A stretch of DNA of 64,000 bases from UBA8904 sp035448625 (GTDB taxonomy: Bacteria; Desulfobacterota; Syntrophia; Syntrophales; Smithellaceae), in contig DAOTJI010000001.1 in NCBI GenBank assembly GCA_035448625.1, positions 21,044-85,043 of the forward strand, in the 5' to 3' direction. Below, piece after piece: positions 55,064 through 64,000 of the stretch. Under the pieces are notes generated by a model. That model was not told the DNA's origin, did no database searches, and worked only from the letters and a program-made list of their open reading frames with translations. Position 1 is the first letter of the stretch, and each line of letters starts with the position of its first letter. A program made the translations under genes and the position numbers.

Positions 55064-58000
55064 GGGGTTGAACCTCTGCATCCGGTTTTCCCTTGGTCGC
55101 GGTTGGATTCCGCTTTTTGCCGAACAAATTTTCAATCAGCACATAAAACAGCGGCGCGAAGACAACGACGAGTAGCGTTGCAGTGACCATGCCTCCAAGA
55201 ACGCTGGTGCCGATGGCGTTCATGGCACCGGCGCCCGCGCCGGTGGCCAGGGCCAGCGGAAGAACGCCGAAGCCGAAAGCCAGAGAGGTCATCATGATCG
55301 GACGAAAACGCAATTTCGCCCCCTCCAACGTGGCGTCGATCAGCCGCATGCCGCTTTCCAGGCCGGTTTTGGCAAACTGGACGATCAGGATGGCGTTTTT
55401 GGTGGTCAACCCCAGCGTGGTGAGCAGTCCGATCTGGAAATAAACGTCGTTGGGAAATCCCCGAAAGGTCGCGGCGATGACGCCCCCGATGGCGCCTAGG
55501 GGAAGGGCCAGCAAAATAGAGATGGGGATCGGCCAGCTCTCATAGAGCGCCGCAAGACACAGGAAGATCACGAAAATCGAAAAGGCATAAAGCAGCGGTG
55601 CCTGGGAACGGGTCTGACGCTCCTGATAGGAAAGACCGTTCCAGTCAAAGCCGATTCCTTTGGGCAGTTTGGCAACGATTTCTTCCATGGCCTGCATCGC
55701 CTCACCGGAACTCCTCCCCGGAGCCGGCTCTCCCCAGATATTCATGGACGGAAAACCGTTGAAGCGCTCCAGCCGCGGGGAACCGGTCGTCCAGCGGCTG
55801 GAGGCAAACGACGAAAACGGCACCATCCTGCCTGCGTTATTGCGCACGTAAATTTTTTCCAGGTCCTTGGGCAGCATGCGGTAAGGGGCGTCGACTTGCG
55901 CATAGACCCTTTTTACCCGGCCGCCCTGAATGAAATTATTGACATAAGCGCCGCCGAAGGACGACGCAATGGCGTTGTGGATGGAGGTGATGGGCAGCCC
56001 GAGGGTGCCTGCCTTTTCCCAGTCCACATCGATCCGGTATTCGGGCACATCCTCCATGCCGTTGGGCCGGACCGCCGTCAGCCTTTTGTCTTGGGCGGCC
56101 ATTCCGAGGAGTTGGTTACGGGCATTCATCAGCGCGGTATGACCAAGGCCGCCCCGGTCCATCAACTGAAAATCGATTCCCCGGGCATTGCCCAGTTCGA
56201 CGACGGCGGGTGGCGGAAAAACGAAGACCAGGGCGTTTCGGATTCTGGACAAAGCGCCCATGGCCCGGCCGGCGACGGCTTTCGCTCTTAAATGACCGCG
56301 TTCGCGAAGCTTCCAATCCCGCAATTTGACGAACACCATGCCGTTATTTTGCGCTCGTCCGGAAAATCCGATGCCGGTCACCGTCATGCAGGATTCCACC
56401 GCTTCTGTTTCGTTCGTCCGGAAATAGCGCCGGACTTCATCTGCAACCTTCTTGGTTTGTTCGAGGGTGCTGCCCGTCGGCAAAATGATCTGGGCCAGGA
56501 GCATTCCCTGGTCTTCATCAGGGAGGTAGGCGGTGGGCAGGCGGAAAAACAGGATGCCCATGATGCCGATGATCAGGAGGAAAACAACCAGGTAGCGTTT
56601 TTTCCGGGAAAGAGAGTTGCCGATCAGCTTTACATAGCGATTGCGCAGTTGGAAAAATGTGCGATTGAACCAGATGAAAAACGGTCGTAGAAAAAAGATC
56701 GCGTTCTCCGCCGGCTCATGCCCCTTGGGCACCGGTTTGAGGAGCGACGCGCAAAGCACCGGCGTCAGGATCAAGGCCACGACCACCGACAGCAGCATCG
56801 CCGCGGCGATGGTCACGGAAAACTGGCGGTAGATGACCCCTGTGGAGCCGGGAAAGAATGCCATGGGACCGAAGACCGCCGCGAGCACCAGGCCGATGCC
56901 GATGAGAGCGCTGGTGATCTGGTCCATCGATTTGGCGGTGGCCTCCTTGGGAGAAAGTCCTTCTTCAGCCATAATCCGTTCCACGTTTTCCACCACGACG
57001 ATGGCGTCGTCCACCAAAAGTCCGATGGCCAGCACCATGGCGAACATGGTCAGCATATTGATGGAAAACCCGAACAGTCCCAGCACGCCGAAAGTGCCCA
57101 GGAGGACCACCGGCACCGCGATCGTCGGAATCAGGGTGGCCCGGAAATTTCCCATGAACAGCCACATGACCAGAAAAACCAGCAGAACCGCTATAAAAAG
57201 GGTTTTCACCACCTCATTGATCGCCACCCGGACGAAAGGGGTTGTGTCGTAGGGATAGACCACCTTCATCCCCTGTGGAAAGTAGGGGCTCATCTCGGCC
57301 AGTCTCTTCTTGACGGCATTGGCCGTATCCAGCGCATTGGCGCCGGGTGCCTGCCGAATGGCGAGGCCGGCCGAAGGCTTGCCGTTGTAATGACCCTCGA
57401 CATCGTAGAATTCGGTCCCCAGTTCCGTACGGCCCACATCTTTGACTCGCACAATGGAGCCGTCCGGATTGGTGCGAATGGGGATGGCGGCGAACTCCTC
57501 CGGAGTCTGGAGGAGATTCTGGACGATGATGGAGGCATTCAGGCGCTGGCCCGGGAGCGCGGGCGGACCGCCGAACTGGCCGGCGGAAACCTCCACATTG
57601 TAGGTCCGAAGGGCCAGGATTACATCTTCCATGGTCAGGCGGTAATCCGTGAGTCGATCGGGATTCAGCCAGATCCGCATGGCATATTGAGAGCCGAAAT
57701 TCTGGACCTCGCCGACACCGGGGACGCGTGCCAGCACCTTTTCCAGGTTCGATTGGGCATAATCCCTGAGGTCGTTGCCGTCCATGCTGCCGTCTTCCGA
57801 GATCAAGCCCACAATCATCAGGTAATTCCGCGTGGATTTGCTGACGGTCACGCCGGAACGCTGGACCACTTCCGGCAGGCCCGACATGGCCAGTTGAAGC
57901 TTGTTTTGCACTTTGGACCAGGCCAGGTCGGGATCGGTCCCCGGTTTGAAGGTCAATTCGATGCGGGAAGCCCCGGCCGAATCACTTGTGCCGGAGAGGT

Positions 58001-58232
58001 AGAGCATGTCGTCAAAGCCGGTCATCTTCTGCTCGATAATCTGCGTGACGCTGTTTTCCACCGTTTCCGCCGAGGCGCCCGGATAAAAGGAATCGATGGC
58101 GATGGACGGCGGGGCGATCGGGGGATACTGGGATATGGGCAGGTTGTAAATCGCCAACCCTCCCGCCGCCATCATGACGATGGCGATAACCCACGCGAAG
58201 ACCGGACGATCCAGAAAGAATTTCGACAGCAT
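55056..58232 (-). CDS. RND multidrug efflux transporter (AcrB/HAE1 family)
   Basis: The inner-membrane proton-driven pump, 1058 residues with 12 expected transmembrane helices and two large periplasmic loops. MLSKFFLDRPVFAWVIAIVM is the family N terminus. The proton-relay pair is present in LLVDDAIVVVENVERIM (about 407-408). GFDWNGLSYQE and the TLGLTTKNAILIVQFAK segment are further HAE1 hallmarks. The drug range cannot be told from sequence. The start overlaps the stop of the acrA-like gene. Confidence 0.95.
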   Translation of the reverse strand: MLSKFFLDRPVFAWVIAIVMMAAGGLAIYNLPISQYPPIAPPSIAIDSFYPGASAETVENSVTQIIEQKMTGFDDMLYLSGTSDSAGASRIELTFKPGTDPDLAWSKVQNKLQLAMSGLPEVVQRSGVTVSKSTRNYLMIVGLISEDGSMDGNDLRDYAQSNLEKVLARVPGVGEVQNFGSQYAMRIWLNPDRLTDYRLTMEDVILALRTYNVEVSAGQFGGPPALPGQRLNASIIVQNLLQTPEEFAAIPIRTNPDGSIVRVKDVGRTELGTEFYDVEGHYNGKPSAGLAIRQAPGANALDTANAVKKRLAEMSPYFPQGMKVVYPYDTTPFVRVAINEVVKTLFIAVLLVFLVMWLFMGNFRATLIPTIAVPVVLLGTFGVLGLFGFSINMLTMFAMVLAIGLLVDDAIVVVENVERIMAEEGLSPKEATAKSMDQITSALIGIGLVLAAVFGPMAFFPGSTGVIYRQFSVTIAAAMLLSVVVALILTPVLCASLLKPVPKGHEPAENAIFFLRPFFIWFNRTFFQLRNRYVKLIGNSLSRKKRYLVVFLLIIGIMGILFFRLPTAYLPDEDQGMLLAQIILPTGSTLEQTKKVADEVRRYFRTNETEAVESCMTVTGIGFSGRAQNNGMVFVKLRDWKLRERGHLRAKAVAGRAMGALSRIRNALVFVFPPPAVVELGNARGIDFQLMDRGGLGHTALMNARNQLLGMAAQDKRLTAVRPNGMEDVPEYRIDVDWEKAGTLGLPITSIHNAIASSFGGAYVNNFIQGGRVKRVYAQVDAPYRMLPKDLEKIYVRNNAGRMVPFSSFASSRWTTGSPRLERFNGFPSMNIWGEPAPGRSSGEAMQAMEEIVAKLPKGIGFDWNGLSYQERQTRSQAPLLYAFSIFVIFLCLAALYESWPIPISILLALPLGAIGGVIAATFRGFPNDVYFQIGLLTTLGLTTKNAILIVQFAKTGLESGMRLIDATLEGAKLRFRPIMMTSLAFGFGVLPLALATGAGAGAMNAIGTSVLGGMVTATLLVVVFAPLFYVLIENLFGKKRNPTATKGKPDAEVQPHE

Positions 58233-59428
58233 CAGGCACCCCCGTCGGTTCGCCCGGAGCCGCGGGGGGCGTTTTTATCTTTTACCAGGGTTTGAAACGG
58301 AACAACCTTGACGGACATGCCCGGCTTTACCTTCATGGCTCCTTCCACGATGATCCGATCGCCCGGTTGCAGACCTGAAGAAACCATCCAGGCATCGCCA
58401 ACGGCGTTCCCGAGCGTAATGATGCGCTGCTGGACCGTTCCTTTTTCGTCCACGATCAGGGCCAGCGGATTGCCTTTGTGATCGCGGGAAACGGCCTGTT
58501 GCGGAATGAGGATGGCTTTTGGATGAATTCCCTGCGGAATAACGGTCCGGACAAACATGCCCGGCAGAAGGATGCCTTTCGGATTGGGAAATACCATCCG
58601 CAGAATGACCGATCCGGTGGATTGATCAACCGTCACATCCTGGAATTTCAGCGTTCCGTTCAGGGGATATTCCGAACCATCCTCCAAAAAAAGCCGCACT
58701 TTTTGGAATTGAGTTTTGTTTTGCGCGAGATGCCCTTCCTGCAAGCTGCGGCGTAACCGCAGAATGTCGGCCGTGGATTGAGGGACGTCCACGAACATCG
58801 GATCCAGCTGCTGAATGGTGGTGAGCGCCAGAGGTTGATGGGCCGAGACGAGCGCGCCTTCCGTAATGCTGGATCGTCCGATACGTCCCGAGATGGGTGC
58901 GGTTATCGTCGTATGCTGCAGATTGATCCGGGCCGTTTCCACCATGGCTTTACCGAACTGAATGTCCGCCTGGGTCTGTTTCAGGGCTGCGGCTGCATCG
59001 TCATAATCCTGTTGGCTGACCGCTTTTTCGGCCAGCAGTTCCTGGAGGCGTGAGGCTTTCAGCCGTATGGTAGAGAGATTGGCCTCGGAACGGGCAAGCG
59101 CGGCCTTTGCGTTGTCGAACGCCGCCTGGTAGAGAGAGGGATCGATCTGAAAAAGGACCTGTCCGGCCCGGACGTTGGACCCCTCGGTGAAGAGGCGTTT
59201 CTGGATGATGCCGGCCACCTGGGGGCGCACTTCCGCGATCAGGTAGGCCGATGTTCGTCCGGCCAGTTCCGTTGTGGTGGCTACAGGTTTTGTCTGGACG
59301 GTCACCACGGCAACTTCGGGCATGGGAGGGGGGCCTCCCTTGCCTTTGTCCGAACATCCGTTCAGGAAAAATCCCGCGGTGAGAAGGCTGATGACGATCA
59401 TTCGGAAGGCGATGGCATAAATCTGCAT
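58232..59428 (-). CDS. RND efflux periplasmic adaptor (AcrA family)
   Basis: A 398-residue membrane-fusion lipoprotein that bridges the pump and the channel. It has a lipobox in TAGFFLNGCSD, a barrel/lipoyl domain with VQTKPVATTTELAGRTSAY and VRPQVAGII, a helical hairpin (about 100-170), and TAPISGRIGRSSITEGALV. It sits 15 bp after the TetR regulator and overlaps the pump gene. Confidence 0.94.
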   Translation of the reverse strand: MQIYAIAFRMIVISLLTAGFFLNGCSDKGKGGPPPMPEVAVVTVQTKPVATTTELAGRTSAYLIAEVRPQVAGIIQKRLFTEGSNVRAGQVLFQIDPSLYQAAFDNAKAALARSEANLSTIRLKASRLQELLAEKAVSQQDYDDAAAALKQTQADIQFGKAMVETARINLQHTTITAPISGRIGRSSITEGALVSAHQPLALTTIQQLDPMFVDVPQSTADILRLRRSLQEGHLAQNKTQFQKVRLFLEDGSEYPLNGTLKFQDVTVDQSTGSVILRMVFPNPKGILLPGMFVRTVIPQGIHPKAILIPQQAVSRDHKGNPLALIVDEKGTVQQRIITLGNAVGDAWMVSSGLQPGDRIIVEGAMKVKPGMSVKVVPFQTLVKDKNAPRGSGRTDGGA

Positions 59429-59443
59429 TCGGCACCTCTGTAT

Positions 59444-60019
59444 TTATTTTTTGACGGCATCCCAGCAAGCCTGGGTAAACTGTTCGATGGCTTCATCATC
59501 CAAACGGAGAAACCCGAGAATATAATCGCGAAGCAGCGTGATCAGCGGACCGAACGCCAGCGCGTACATGGCGGGCATCGGCAGATTTTTCGGAATCTGC
59601 TCTTCAATTCCCTTCTGGAAGATGTCGATCATGATGCTGTTGCTGTCCGACTTGCCCAAGAGCTTTTCCTTGCGATGGGATATTCCATAAGGAGAGTTGA
59701 AAAACTGCTCCATGAATCGGAAATGAAGGGGATGGTCCATGAAATAGGTGAGGACTTTCCTGTTGATGTAGAGGAATTTTTCCCGGATGGACCCGTCGGC
59801 TGGGTATTCCTCTAAAATCATTTCATGGATGCGGTTTTCCAGTTCACGGTTCAATGTGAGAATCAGGTCGTCCTTGCTTTCAAAATAACGGTAAATGGTT
59901 CCGGCAGCTACTCCCGCCTCTTGGGCAATGAGGGCCATGGGAGAATCATGAAAGCCGCGCTGGGCAATCAGATTCAGGGCGACGTCTATGATATCGGCGC
60001 GCTTATCGGTTTTATTCAT
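59444..60019 (-). CDS. TetR/AcrR-family repressor of the efflux operon
   Basis: A 191-residue regulator. The N-terminal HTH is complete: ADIIDVALNLIAQRGFHDSPM, then IAQEAGVAAGTIYRYFESKDDL. The C-terminal ligand-binding domain is diverged, as usual. The ATG at 60019 gives the usual short N terminus; an ATG at 60043 would lie within the operator. As first gene of the operon it probably represses itself and the pump through the palindrome at 60043-60060 and is released by pump substrates. Confidence 0.92.
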   Translation of the reverse strand: MNKTDKRADIIDVALNLIAQRGFHDSPMALIAQEAGVAAGTIYRYFESKDDLILTLNRELENRIHEMILEEYPADGSIREKFLYINRKVLTYFMDHPLHFRFMEQFFNSPYGISHRKEKLLGKSDSNSIMIDIFQKGIEEQIPKNLPMPAMYALAFGPLITLLRDYILGFLRLDDEAIEQFTQACWDAVKK

Positions 60020-60042
60020 TCGTAAAGGTCCATTTGAGTGCA

Positions 60043-60099
60043 TGAATGAACATTCATTCACAAGGCGATTCATCTACATAGAAGGGAAGGGGTTGTCAA
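60043..60099 (-). promoter_or_regulatory. Promoter and TetR operator of the efflux operon
   Basis: On the minus strand, TTGACA (60094-60099) and TAGATG (60071-60076) are spaced by 17 bp. Just downstream lies the 18-bp palindrome TGAATGA-ACAT-TCATTCA (60043-60060), a typical TetR-family operator. Binding there would block transcript elongation or initiation. Confidence 0.7.
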
Positions 60100-60176
60100 G
60101 TTTTTTTGTGTTAAGACGCACACAATGATTGAAATGGTTTTGATTCTCCCCGATCCTTCAGAAACTTTGGAAAAAG

Positions 60177-60368
60177 CTAGGGATTGTTTCTTTCGTGAAG
60201 CAGCCAGACGGCAAGTGCAGACAGCGCCGCAGCGGCTGGAGCGCTCGGCCACACGGGAATTTCCTGTCCGGCGGCCGTAACCGGAATCCCCAGGAGAAAG
60301 CGGATCAGCTGGGCGGTCGCCATCAAAAACAGGATGATCGCAATCAACAGAGATGCAGGTCGTTTCAT
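60177..60368 (-). CDS. Small two-helix membrane protein
   Basis: A 63-residue protein with hydrophobic stretches at about residues 5-27 (LLIAIILFLMATAQLI) and 40-57 (PAAAALSALAVWLL), so a hairpin in the membrane. AAGGAGG precedes the ATG, which supports real translation. I do not recognise the family. It lies between the efflux regulator and the secreted CsgG-like gene, on the same strand as both. Confidence 0.65.
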   Translation of the reverse strand: MKRPASLLIAIILFLMATAQLIRFLLGIPVTAAGQEIPVWPSAPAAAALSALAVWLLHERNNP

Positions 60369-60411
60369 TGAAGGCCTCCTTGAACATCTGTGAAGGGCGT
60401 CGTTTTCACCG

Positions 60412-61314
60412 CTAGCGGGCAGAGCGCCGGATGACCTCGATAATGGTGTCGCTCATTTTCTCGACATGGTGGATCAGGTCGGCCTCACCGGAAGACGTGA
60501 ACTGGCCTTTGTGAATAACACCCCGCCTGGCCACACTGGCGATTTTGTAGCTGGTTGTAATGGTCGAACCCCTTTTTGTGATGGTTCCGGCAATGACAAA
60601 ATTCATTCCCAGCCTTGATCCGATGTCGATCATGTTGTCGAGCTGGTCATTTTGCTGGAGATTATTGGCGGAAAGGAACAGTTCCAGATCCTTTCTGGGA
60701 AGAACCAGAAACGCGGACTGCATTCCGGGCGAGTTGATCAGGGTATTGGTCACCGTGATTCCGTAATGGGACGCGTCCATGCTGAGCGGCGTAAAATGAA
60801 ACACGGCCACGTTGGCGGGACCGCCGGCCGTGGAATAATCCTCCGCCGGAATGCTTTCCACCGGTTTTTCCGCCGGTCGGAACACCGGGGTCGCTACGGC
60901 GGTTCTGGCGGGAGGCGCCGCGGTTTCCACGGGGGCTCCTTTGGCTGCGACGGTGAAGCGGTGACGCGCGGAAACGACATAGCCGTTCCGGCTGTAGTTG
61001 TAAAAGGCCCTCACTTCATATTTTCCCGGAGCGGGCGCGTTAAAGGTCAAAACGCCCTGGCTCTCGCCGTGGGGCATGTATTGGTAGTCTCCGGCATCAT
61101 TGTCGGGGGAACCGGCGGCCACAATACAGATCCAATCCCTGGAATACCCGGGGGCGTTGTAAAAATTTACCCGGATCTTCTCTCCCTCGCTGTAGACGTC
61201 CTTATCGGTTTTGATCTGCGGGTTGCCGTCGGCCGAAGCCGTCCCGGCTGAAAATAAACAGCACAGCACGAGCGTGATGCAAAAAAAGAACGATGTCCGG
61301 GGATGGATCCTCAT
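60412..61314 (-). CDS. Secreted protein with CsgG/FlgO-like C-terminal domain
   Basis: A 300-residue exported protein. The signal peptide is FFFCITLVLCCLFSAGTASA. Residues about 25-130 form a beta-rich domain (GEKIRVNFYNAPGYSRDWIC, GKYEVRAFYNYS), like periplasmic intracellular-lumen sensory folds. After a Pro/Ala linker, residues about 170-290 show NVAVFHFTPL, then RLGMNFVIAGTITKRGSTIT, the pattern of CsgG/FlgO/TolB-N domains. The start at 61314 follows AAAGGAGT. Its role is unknown, probably in the envelope. Confidence 0.6.
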   Translation of the reverse strand: MRIHPRTSFFFCITLVLCCLFSAGTASADGNPQIKTDKDVYSEGEKIRVNFYNAPGYSRDWICIVAAGSPDNDAGDYQYMPHGESQGVLTFNAPAPGKYEVRAFYNYSRNGYVVSARHRFTVAAKGAPVETAAPPARTAVATPVFRPAEKPVESIPAEDYSTAGGPANVAVFHFTPLSMDASHYGITVTNTLINSPGMQSAFLVLPRKDLELFLSANNLQQNDQLDNMIDIGSRLGMNFVIAGTITKRGSTITTSYKIASVARRGVIHKGQFTSSGEADLIHHVEKMSDTIIEVIRRSAR

Positions 61315-61577
61315 CCTCTGTACTCCTTTTTGGGTATCCGGCAGAGTATTTCTCCCGTGAATTTGGTGTGACGTCTTGTGTTCCTTTTCACAGAGGCATC
61401 CCGTAGCGGGAAACCTTTCGGGTGTGAAGTTTAACATAAACGATCAAAATGAGAAACAGAAATTCCGGGGTTCAACGGCAACCGGCTTCCGGTCGTTCCG
61501 GTTTCGCCTTGGATCCGCTTCGTCCGGAGAGGCAAGGCAGGACAAATCGTTCTCCAGACGGAGCATCCGAGGACCGA

Positions 61578-62882
61578 TCAGAAGAGCCTCATTTTTTCCG
61601 CTTCCCGCATCAGCGGTTCCCGGAAATCCGGATGGGCAATGCCGATAATGGCGAGAGCCCGGTCCCTCATGCACTTCCCTTTCAGGTCGGCGGCGCCGTA
61701 TTCCGTGACCAGATAATGAGTATCCATCCGCGGTGTTGTGACGATCGTTCCGGCGTCCAGCTGGGGAACTATCCTGGAGACGGTGTTTTTCTTCGCGGTG
61801 GAGCGGAAGGTCAGGATGGATTTTCCTCCCTTCGCGTTGAACGCCCCGCGAACAAAATCCAGCTGGCCGCCGGTCGCTGAAAACTGGGCTCCTTCCAGAT
61901 ACTCCGAATTGCACTGCCCGCTTAAATCCACTTGCAGGGTTGCGTTGATGGAAATCATGTTGTCGTTTCGGGCGATGACTTCCGGATTGTTCGTGTAGGA
62001 TACGGGATACCCCTCGAAGGCGGGGTTGTCGTTCATGAATTCCATCATTTCATGATCCCCGAGGGCAAAGGAATAGACATGCTTGTTCGGGTGCAGCGTC
62101 TTTTTCTTTCCGGTGATCACCCCTTTTTTCACCAGATCCACCATGACGGGCGAGAAGGCTTCGGTATGGATGCCCAGATTTTTGTGATTCACAAGCTGGG
62201 TCGCGACCGCGTTGGGAAGATTCCCAAAGCCCAACTGGATGGTTGCTTCGTCGGGGACCATTTCGGCAACGATCCGGCCGATGGCCCGGTCGATGTCATC
62301 CGGTTGCGCGGGCGGCGATTCCCAGATCGGCTGATGGTTTTCGACGATTTGATCCACCTCCGACAGATGCACCAGGGCGTCTCCGAAAACGCGGGGCATA
62401 TGCCGGTTGACTTCAACGATGCGATGTTTGGCCCGCTTCCAAACAATGGACGTAATATCCACCGATGTGCCGAAAGAAAAAAAGCCCGCTTTGTCCATGG
62501 GGCTGACCGTCGTCATGACGACATCCATTTCATCCAGGTACTCTTCGATCAGGCGGCCCAGCTGATGGAAATAGTTCGGGATAAATTGTGAAAGCCCCCC
62601 GTAGACCAACCCCCTTTCCTTGGTCAGGACAAAACACGGATAAGCCTCGACGCAATCCGCCAGTTCCGGTGAAAGAATGGTCCCGGAGGCGTATACGCTG
62701 GTGCCGAGATGAAACACCCGGAGCTTTTTCAGGTCATTGGAGCGGATTCGGTTTTCGATGGCCTTCAATAAAGCCGGGGGTTCCGCCTGCAGATTGCCGT
62801 GTGCCAGCAAAGCGTTTTCGGCAATCATCGATACGGCTTCCTGGGGAGTGGTGAGTTTTTCCTGATATTCTTTTTCAAACAT
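61578..62882 (-). CDS. Acetyl-CoA hydrolase/transferase family CoA-transferase
   Basis: A 434-residue CoA-transferase of the Cat1/4-hydroxybutyrate CoA-transferase type. The catalytic glutamate fits GIHTEAFSPVMVDL. A QLGFGNLPNAV segment and the C-terminal ATGGQLDFVRGAF and TEYGAADL blocks are also family marks. It swaps CoA between acyl groups such as acetyl and butyryl or hydroxybutyryl, fitting a fermentative or syntrophic lifestyle. The ATG at 62882 follows AGAAAGGG; the frame opens 12 codons earlier without need. Confidence 0.9.
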   Translation of the reverse strand: MFEKEYQEKLTTPQEAVSMIAENALLAHGNLQAEPPALLKAIENRIRSNDLKKLRVFHLGTSVYASGTILSPELADCVEAYPCFVLTKERGLVYGGLSQFIPNYFHQLGRLIEEYLDEMDVVMTTVSPMDKAGFFSFGTSVDITSIVWKRAKHRIVEVNRHMPRVFGDALVHLSEVDQIVENHQPIWESPPAQPDDIDRAIGRIVAEMVPDEATIQLGFGNLPNAVATQLVNHKNLGIHTEAFSPVMVDLVKKGVITGKKKTLHPNKHVYSFALGDHEMMEFMNDNPAFEGYPVSYTNNPEVIARNDNMISINATLQVDLSGQCNSEYLEGAQFSATGGQLDFVRGAFNAKGGKSILTFRSTAKKNTVSRIVPQLDAGTIVTTPRMDTHYLVTEYGAADLKGKCMRDRALAIIGIAHPDFREPLMREAEKMRLF

Positions 62883-62939
62883 CTTTATTCCCTTTCTGCA
62901 AAAAGGTTTGATTTCCATAAAGGCGCCGGCCGGACCTCT

Positions 62940-63359
62940 TCAGCGCAGCAAGCTCCGGAAATAGTCAAAGGCGGCCGGATCCTGTTGGATCTGCGACCAG
63001 ACAAATTTTCCGAAGCCGATCTGACCCAGCGCATACTGCCCGACGGCAAACTGCCCGACGGCCGTCAGCCCCACCGCGATCTGCCCGAGCGCGAAAAACA
63101 ATCCCAGGGAAAGCTGCGCAACCACGAGCAAACCGATGCCGAACTGCGCGACGCTGATCAGCCCGATGCCGAATTGCGCGACGGTCACCAGCCCCACCGC
63201 AAACTGTCCGATGGCGATCACGCCCCGGGCGACCAGAAGACGACCGGTCTCCCGGTCTTTTCCCACGGCGACGTGGATCAGCGGAATGCCGAAAACCGTG
63301 AGAGAGCTTTTCCACTCGAAGGAGACCCAATGGATCAGGAATAGATCTTTCAGTTTCAT
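62940..63359 (-). CDS. Membrane-like protein built of decapeptide repeats
   Basis: A 139-residue protein. After a short N-terminal domain (LFLIHWVSFEWKSSLTVFGI) comes a run of about seven repeats of 10-11 residues, such as LVTVAQFGIG, LISVAQFGIG, LTAVGQFAVG and QYALGQIGFG (about residues 47-117). The Gly/Gln/Ala spacing suggests a stacked solenoid or packed helices. I do not recognise a named family. The start at 63359 is uncertain, as no strong ribosome site is seen and the frame is open to 63479. Confidence 0.6.
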   Translation of the reverse strand: MKLKDLFLIHWVSFEWKSSLTVFGIPLIHVAVGKDRETGRLLVARGVIAIGQFAVGLVTVAQFGIGLISVAQFGIGLLVVAQLSLGLFFALGQIAVGLTAVGQFAVGQYALGQIGFGKFVWSQIQQDPAAFDYFRSLLR

Positions 63360-63417
63360 GGCATGAATCCCGAAAAATGATTTGTCCGTTTTAGCAGGGG
63401 CTCCGGGGCGGGGCCTT

Positions 63418-63888
63418 TCAGGGATTTTTCCCGGCGCGCGTCCAGGTTTCGGATCTGCCGAACAGGGAAATGCCGACATAGCCGCGAATAACGATTTCGT
63501 TTTCCCCCTTCAGACGAATGACGCAACTGTAGGTTTTGCCGTTTTTCGGATCGTAGATCTTTCCTCGGGACCACTCCCCGTCTTCGTAGATGAAATTTTC
63601 CAGAATCAGCACGTCGGCCAGTGAACGGCCGCGTTTGGCGGGGTCGGGGTTGTTCACGTCCAGGCGCTGGGCCTGCCCGGGCTGGACCGCCGGCTTTCCA
63701 AAGTAGCGCTCGCCGGTTTTATAGATCTGGATTCTGTCTTTTTCCGGGGTGATCCAGATACCCAACAGCCGGTCGCCGTCGGAAGCCGCCTGAACGGGGA
63801 AGATGAGGGCCAAAAGCAGGAAGGCAGCCAAAACGGCCGACGGCCATTCCTTGCCGAAGGTGCCTTTTGGGCAAGAAAGCTTTTTCAT
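63418..63888 (-). CDS. DUF2147 family exported protein
   Basis: A 156-residue protein with a signal peptide (AVLAAFLLLALIFPVQAASD) and a DUF2147 domain: LLGIWITPEKDRIQIYKTGERYFGKP gives the start (outline), then KIYDPKNGKTYSCVIRLKGEN and LFGRSETWTR. DUF2147 proteins are small beta-barrel-like periplasmic proteins of unknown function. AAAGGAGGTCCTC precedes the ATG. Confidence 0.85.
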   Translation of the reverse strand: MKKLSCPKGTFGKEWPSAVLAAFLLLALIFPVQAASDGDRLLGIWITPEKDRIQIYKTGERYFGKPAVQPGQAQRLDVNNPDPAKRGRSLADVLILENFIYEDGEWSRGKIYDPKNGKTYSCVIRLKGENEIVIRGYVGISLFGRSETWTRAGKNP

Positions 63889-63909
63889 GAGGACCTCCTT
63901 TATGGGGCG

Positions 63910-64000
63910 TCATTGCTTCTTGGGTTCCATCGGACCGCCGTCCGCCGAGGACGGCCGGGAGTCTTTGAATTCTTTCCGGCCGAGCTTTTCCACATCCTCC
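63910..64000 (-). CDS. C-terminal end of an unidentified gene
   Basis: An open frame enters from the right edge and ends at TGA (63910-63912); the last ~29 residues are charged and polar (EDVEKLGRKEFKDSRPSS and so on). It ends 22 bp before the DUF2147 start on the same strand. Too little is present to name it. Confidence 0.4.
   Translation of the reverse strand, partial: EDVEKLGRKEFKDSRPSSADGGPMEPKKQ

Noticed and set aside
56718..58295. 525-residue ORF opposite the RND pump gene
   Set aside because: His/Gly/Asp-rich shadow, typical of antisense frames in GC-rich genes.

Overview
The window reads as the chromosome of a Gram-negative anaerobe, most likely a Desulfobacterota (former Deltaproteobacteria) member, possibly related to Syntrophales. 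This is inference from gene content: an EF-G of the mitochondrial-like spd type, an anaerobic GlpABC glycerol-3-phosphate dehydrogenase, an EFR1-type flavodoxin/ferredoxin protein, a butyrate-type CoA-transferase, an RND efflux system and a type III-A CRISPR locus. No rRNA or tRNA gene was recognised. Two runs of exactly 100 N (17294-17393 and 49858-49957) mark scaffold gaps.

0-32 kb is mostly ordinary core genome. It holds the start of glgC, a DUF2934 protein, a four-PAS HD-GYP protein, a MerR-HTH/class III nucleotidyl cyclase fusion with palindromic upstream sites, fusA with its own promoter and a terminator-like leader, a P-loop ATPase, a long-chain acyl-CoA synthetase, the glpK-glpA-glpB-glpC operon, an EFR1 protein, lspA (split by a false gap), ileS, mutL-miaA, two secreted or lipoprotein genes, valS, a cofactor cluster nadC-birA-coaX-coaE, a gamma carbonic anhydrase and a J-domain protein.

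33.2-52.9 kb is a complete type III-A (Csm) defence island, all on the + strand: cas6, a CARF protein of the NE0113 family, cas10/csm1, csm2, csm3, csm4, csm5, then an unusual insert and a second CARF effector (TIGR02710, CARF-HEPN), then cas1, two tandem cas2 genes and an array of 63 identical 35-bp repeats plus one truncated terminal repeat. The insert is a pair of AbiE-like toxin/antitoxin modules in mirror order (abiEii-abiEi, abiEi-abiEii). Between them lies a tiny gene whose start resembles the DUF1874 (Crn2/AcrIII-1) ring nucleases and which carries an in-phase A AAA AAC heptamer. Stop/start overlaps chain the genes within each module, and they chain the second module to the CARF-HEPN effector. 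Many spacers are antisense to Shine-Dalgarno/start-codon regions, as expected for crRNAs that bind mRNA.

The leader-distal end of the array is fused to the first ~36 codons of an NCS2 nucleobase permease gene, a clear recombination scar. Beyond it (53-64 kb, - strand) lie a tetR-acrA-acrB-oprM-DUF374 operon (the broken permease was its last gene), a small membrane protein, a secreted CsgG/FlgO-like protein, a CoA-transferase, a decapeptide-repeat membrane protein and a DUF2147 protein.
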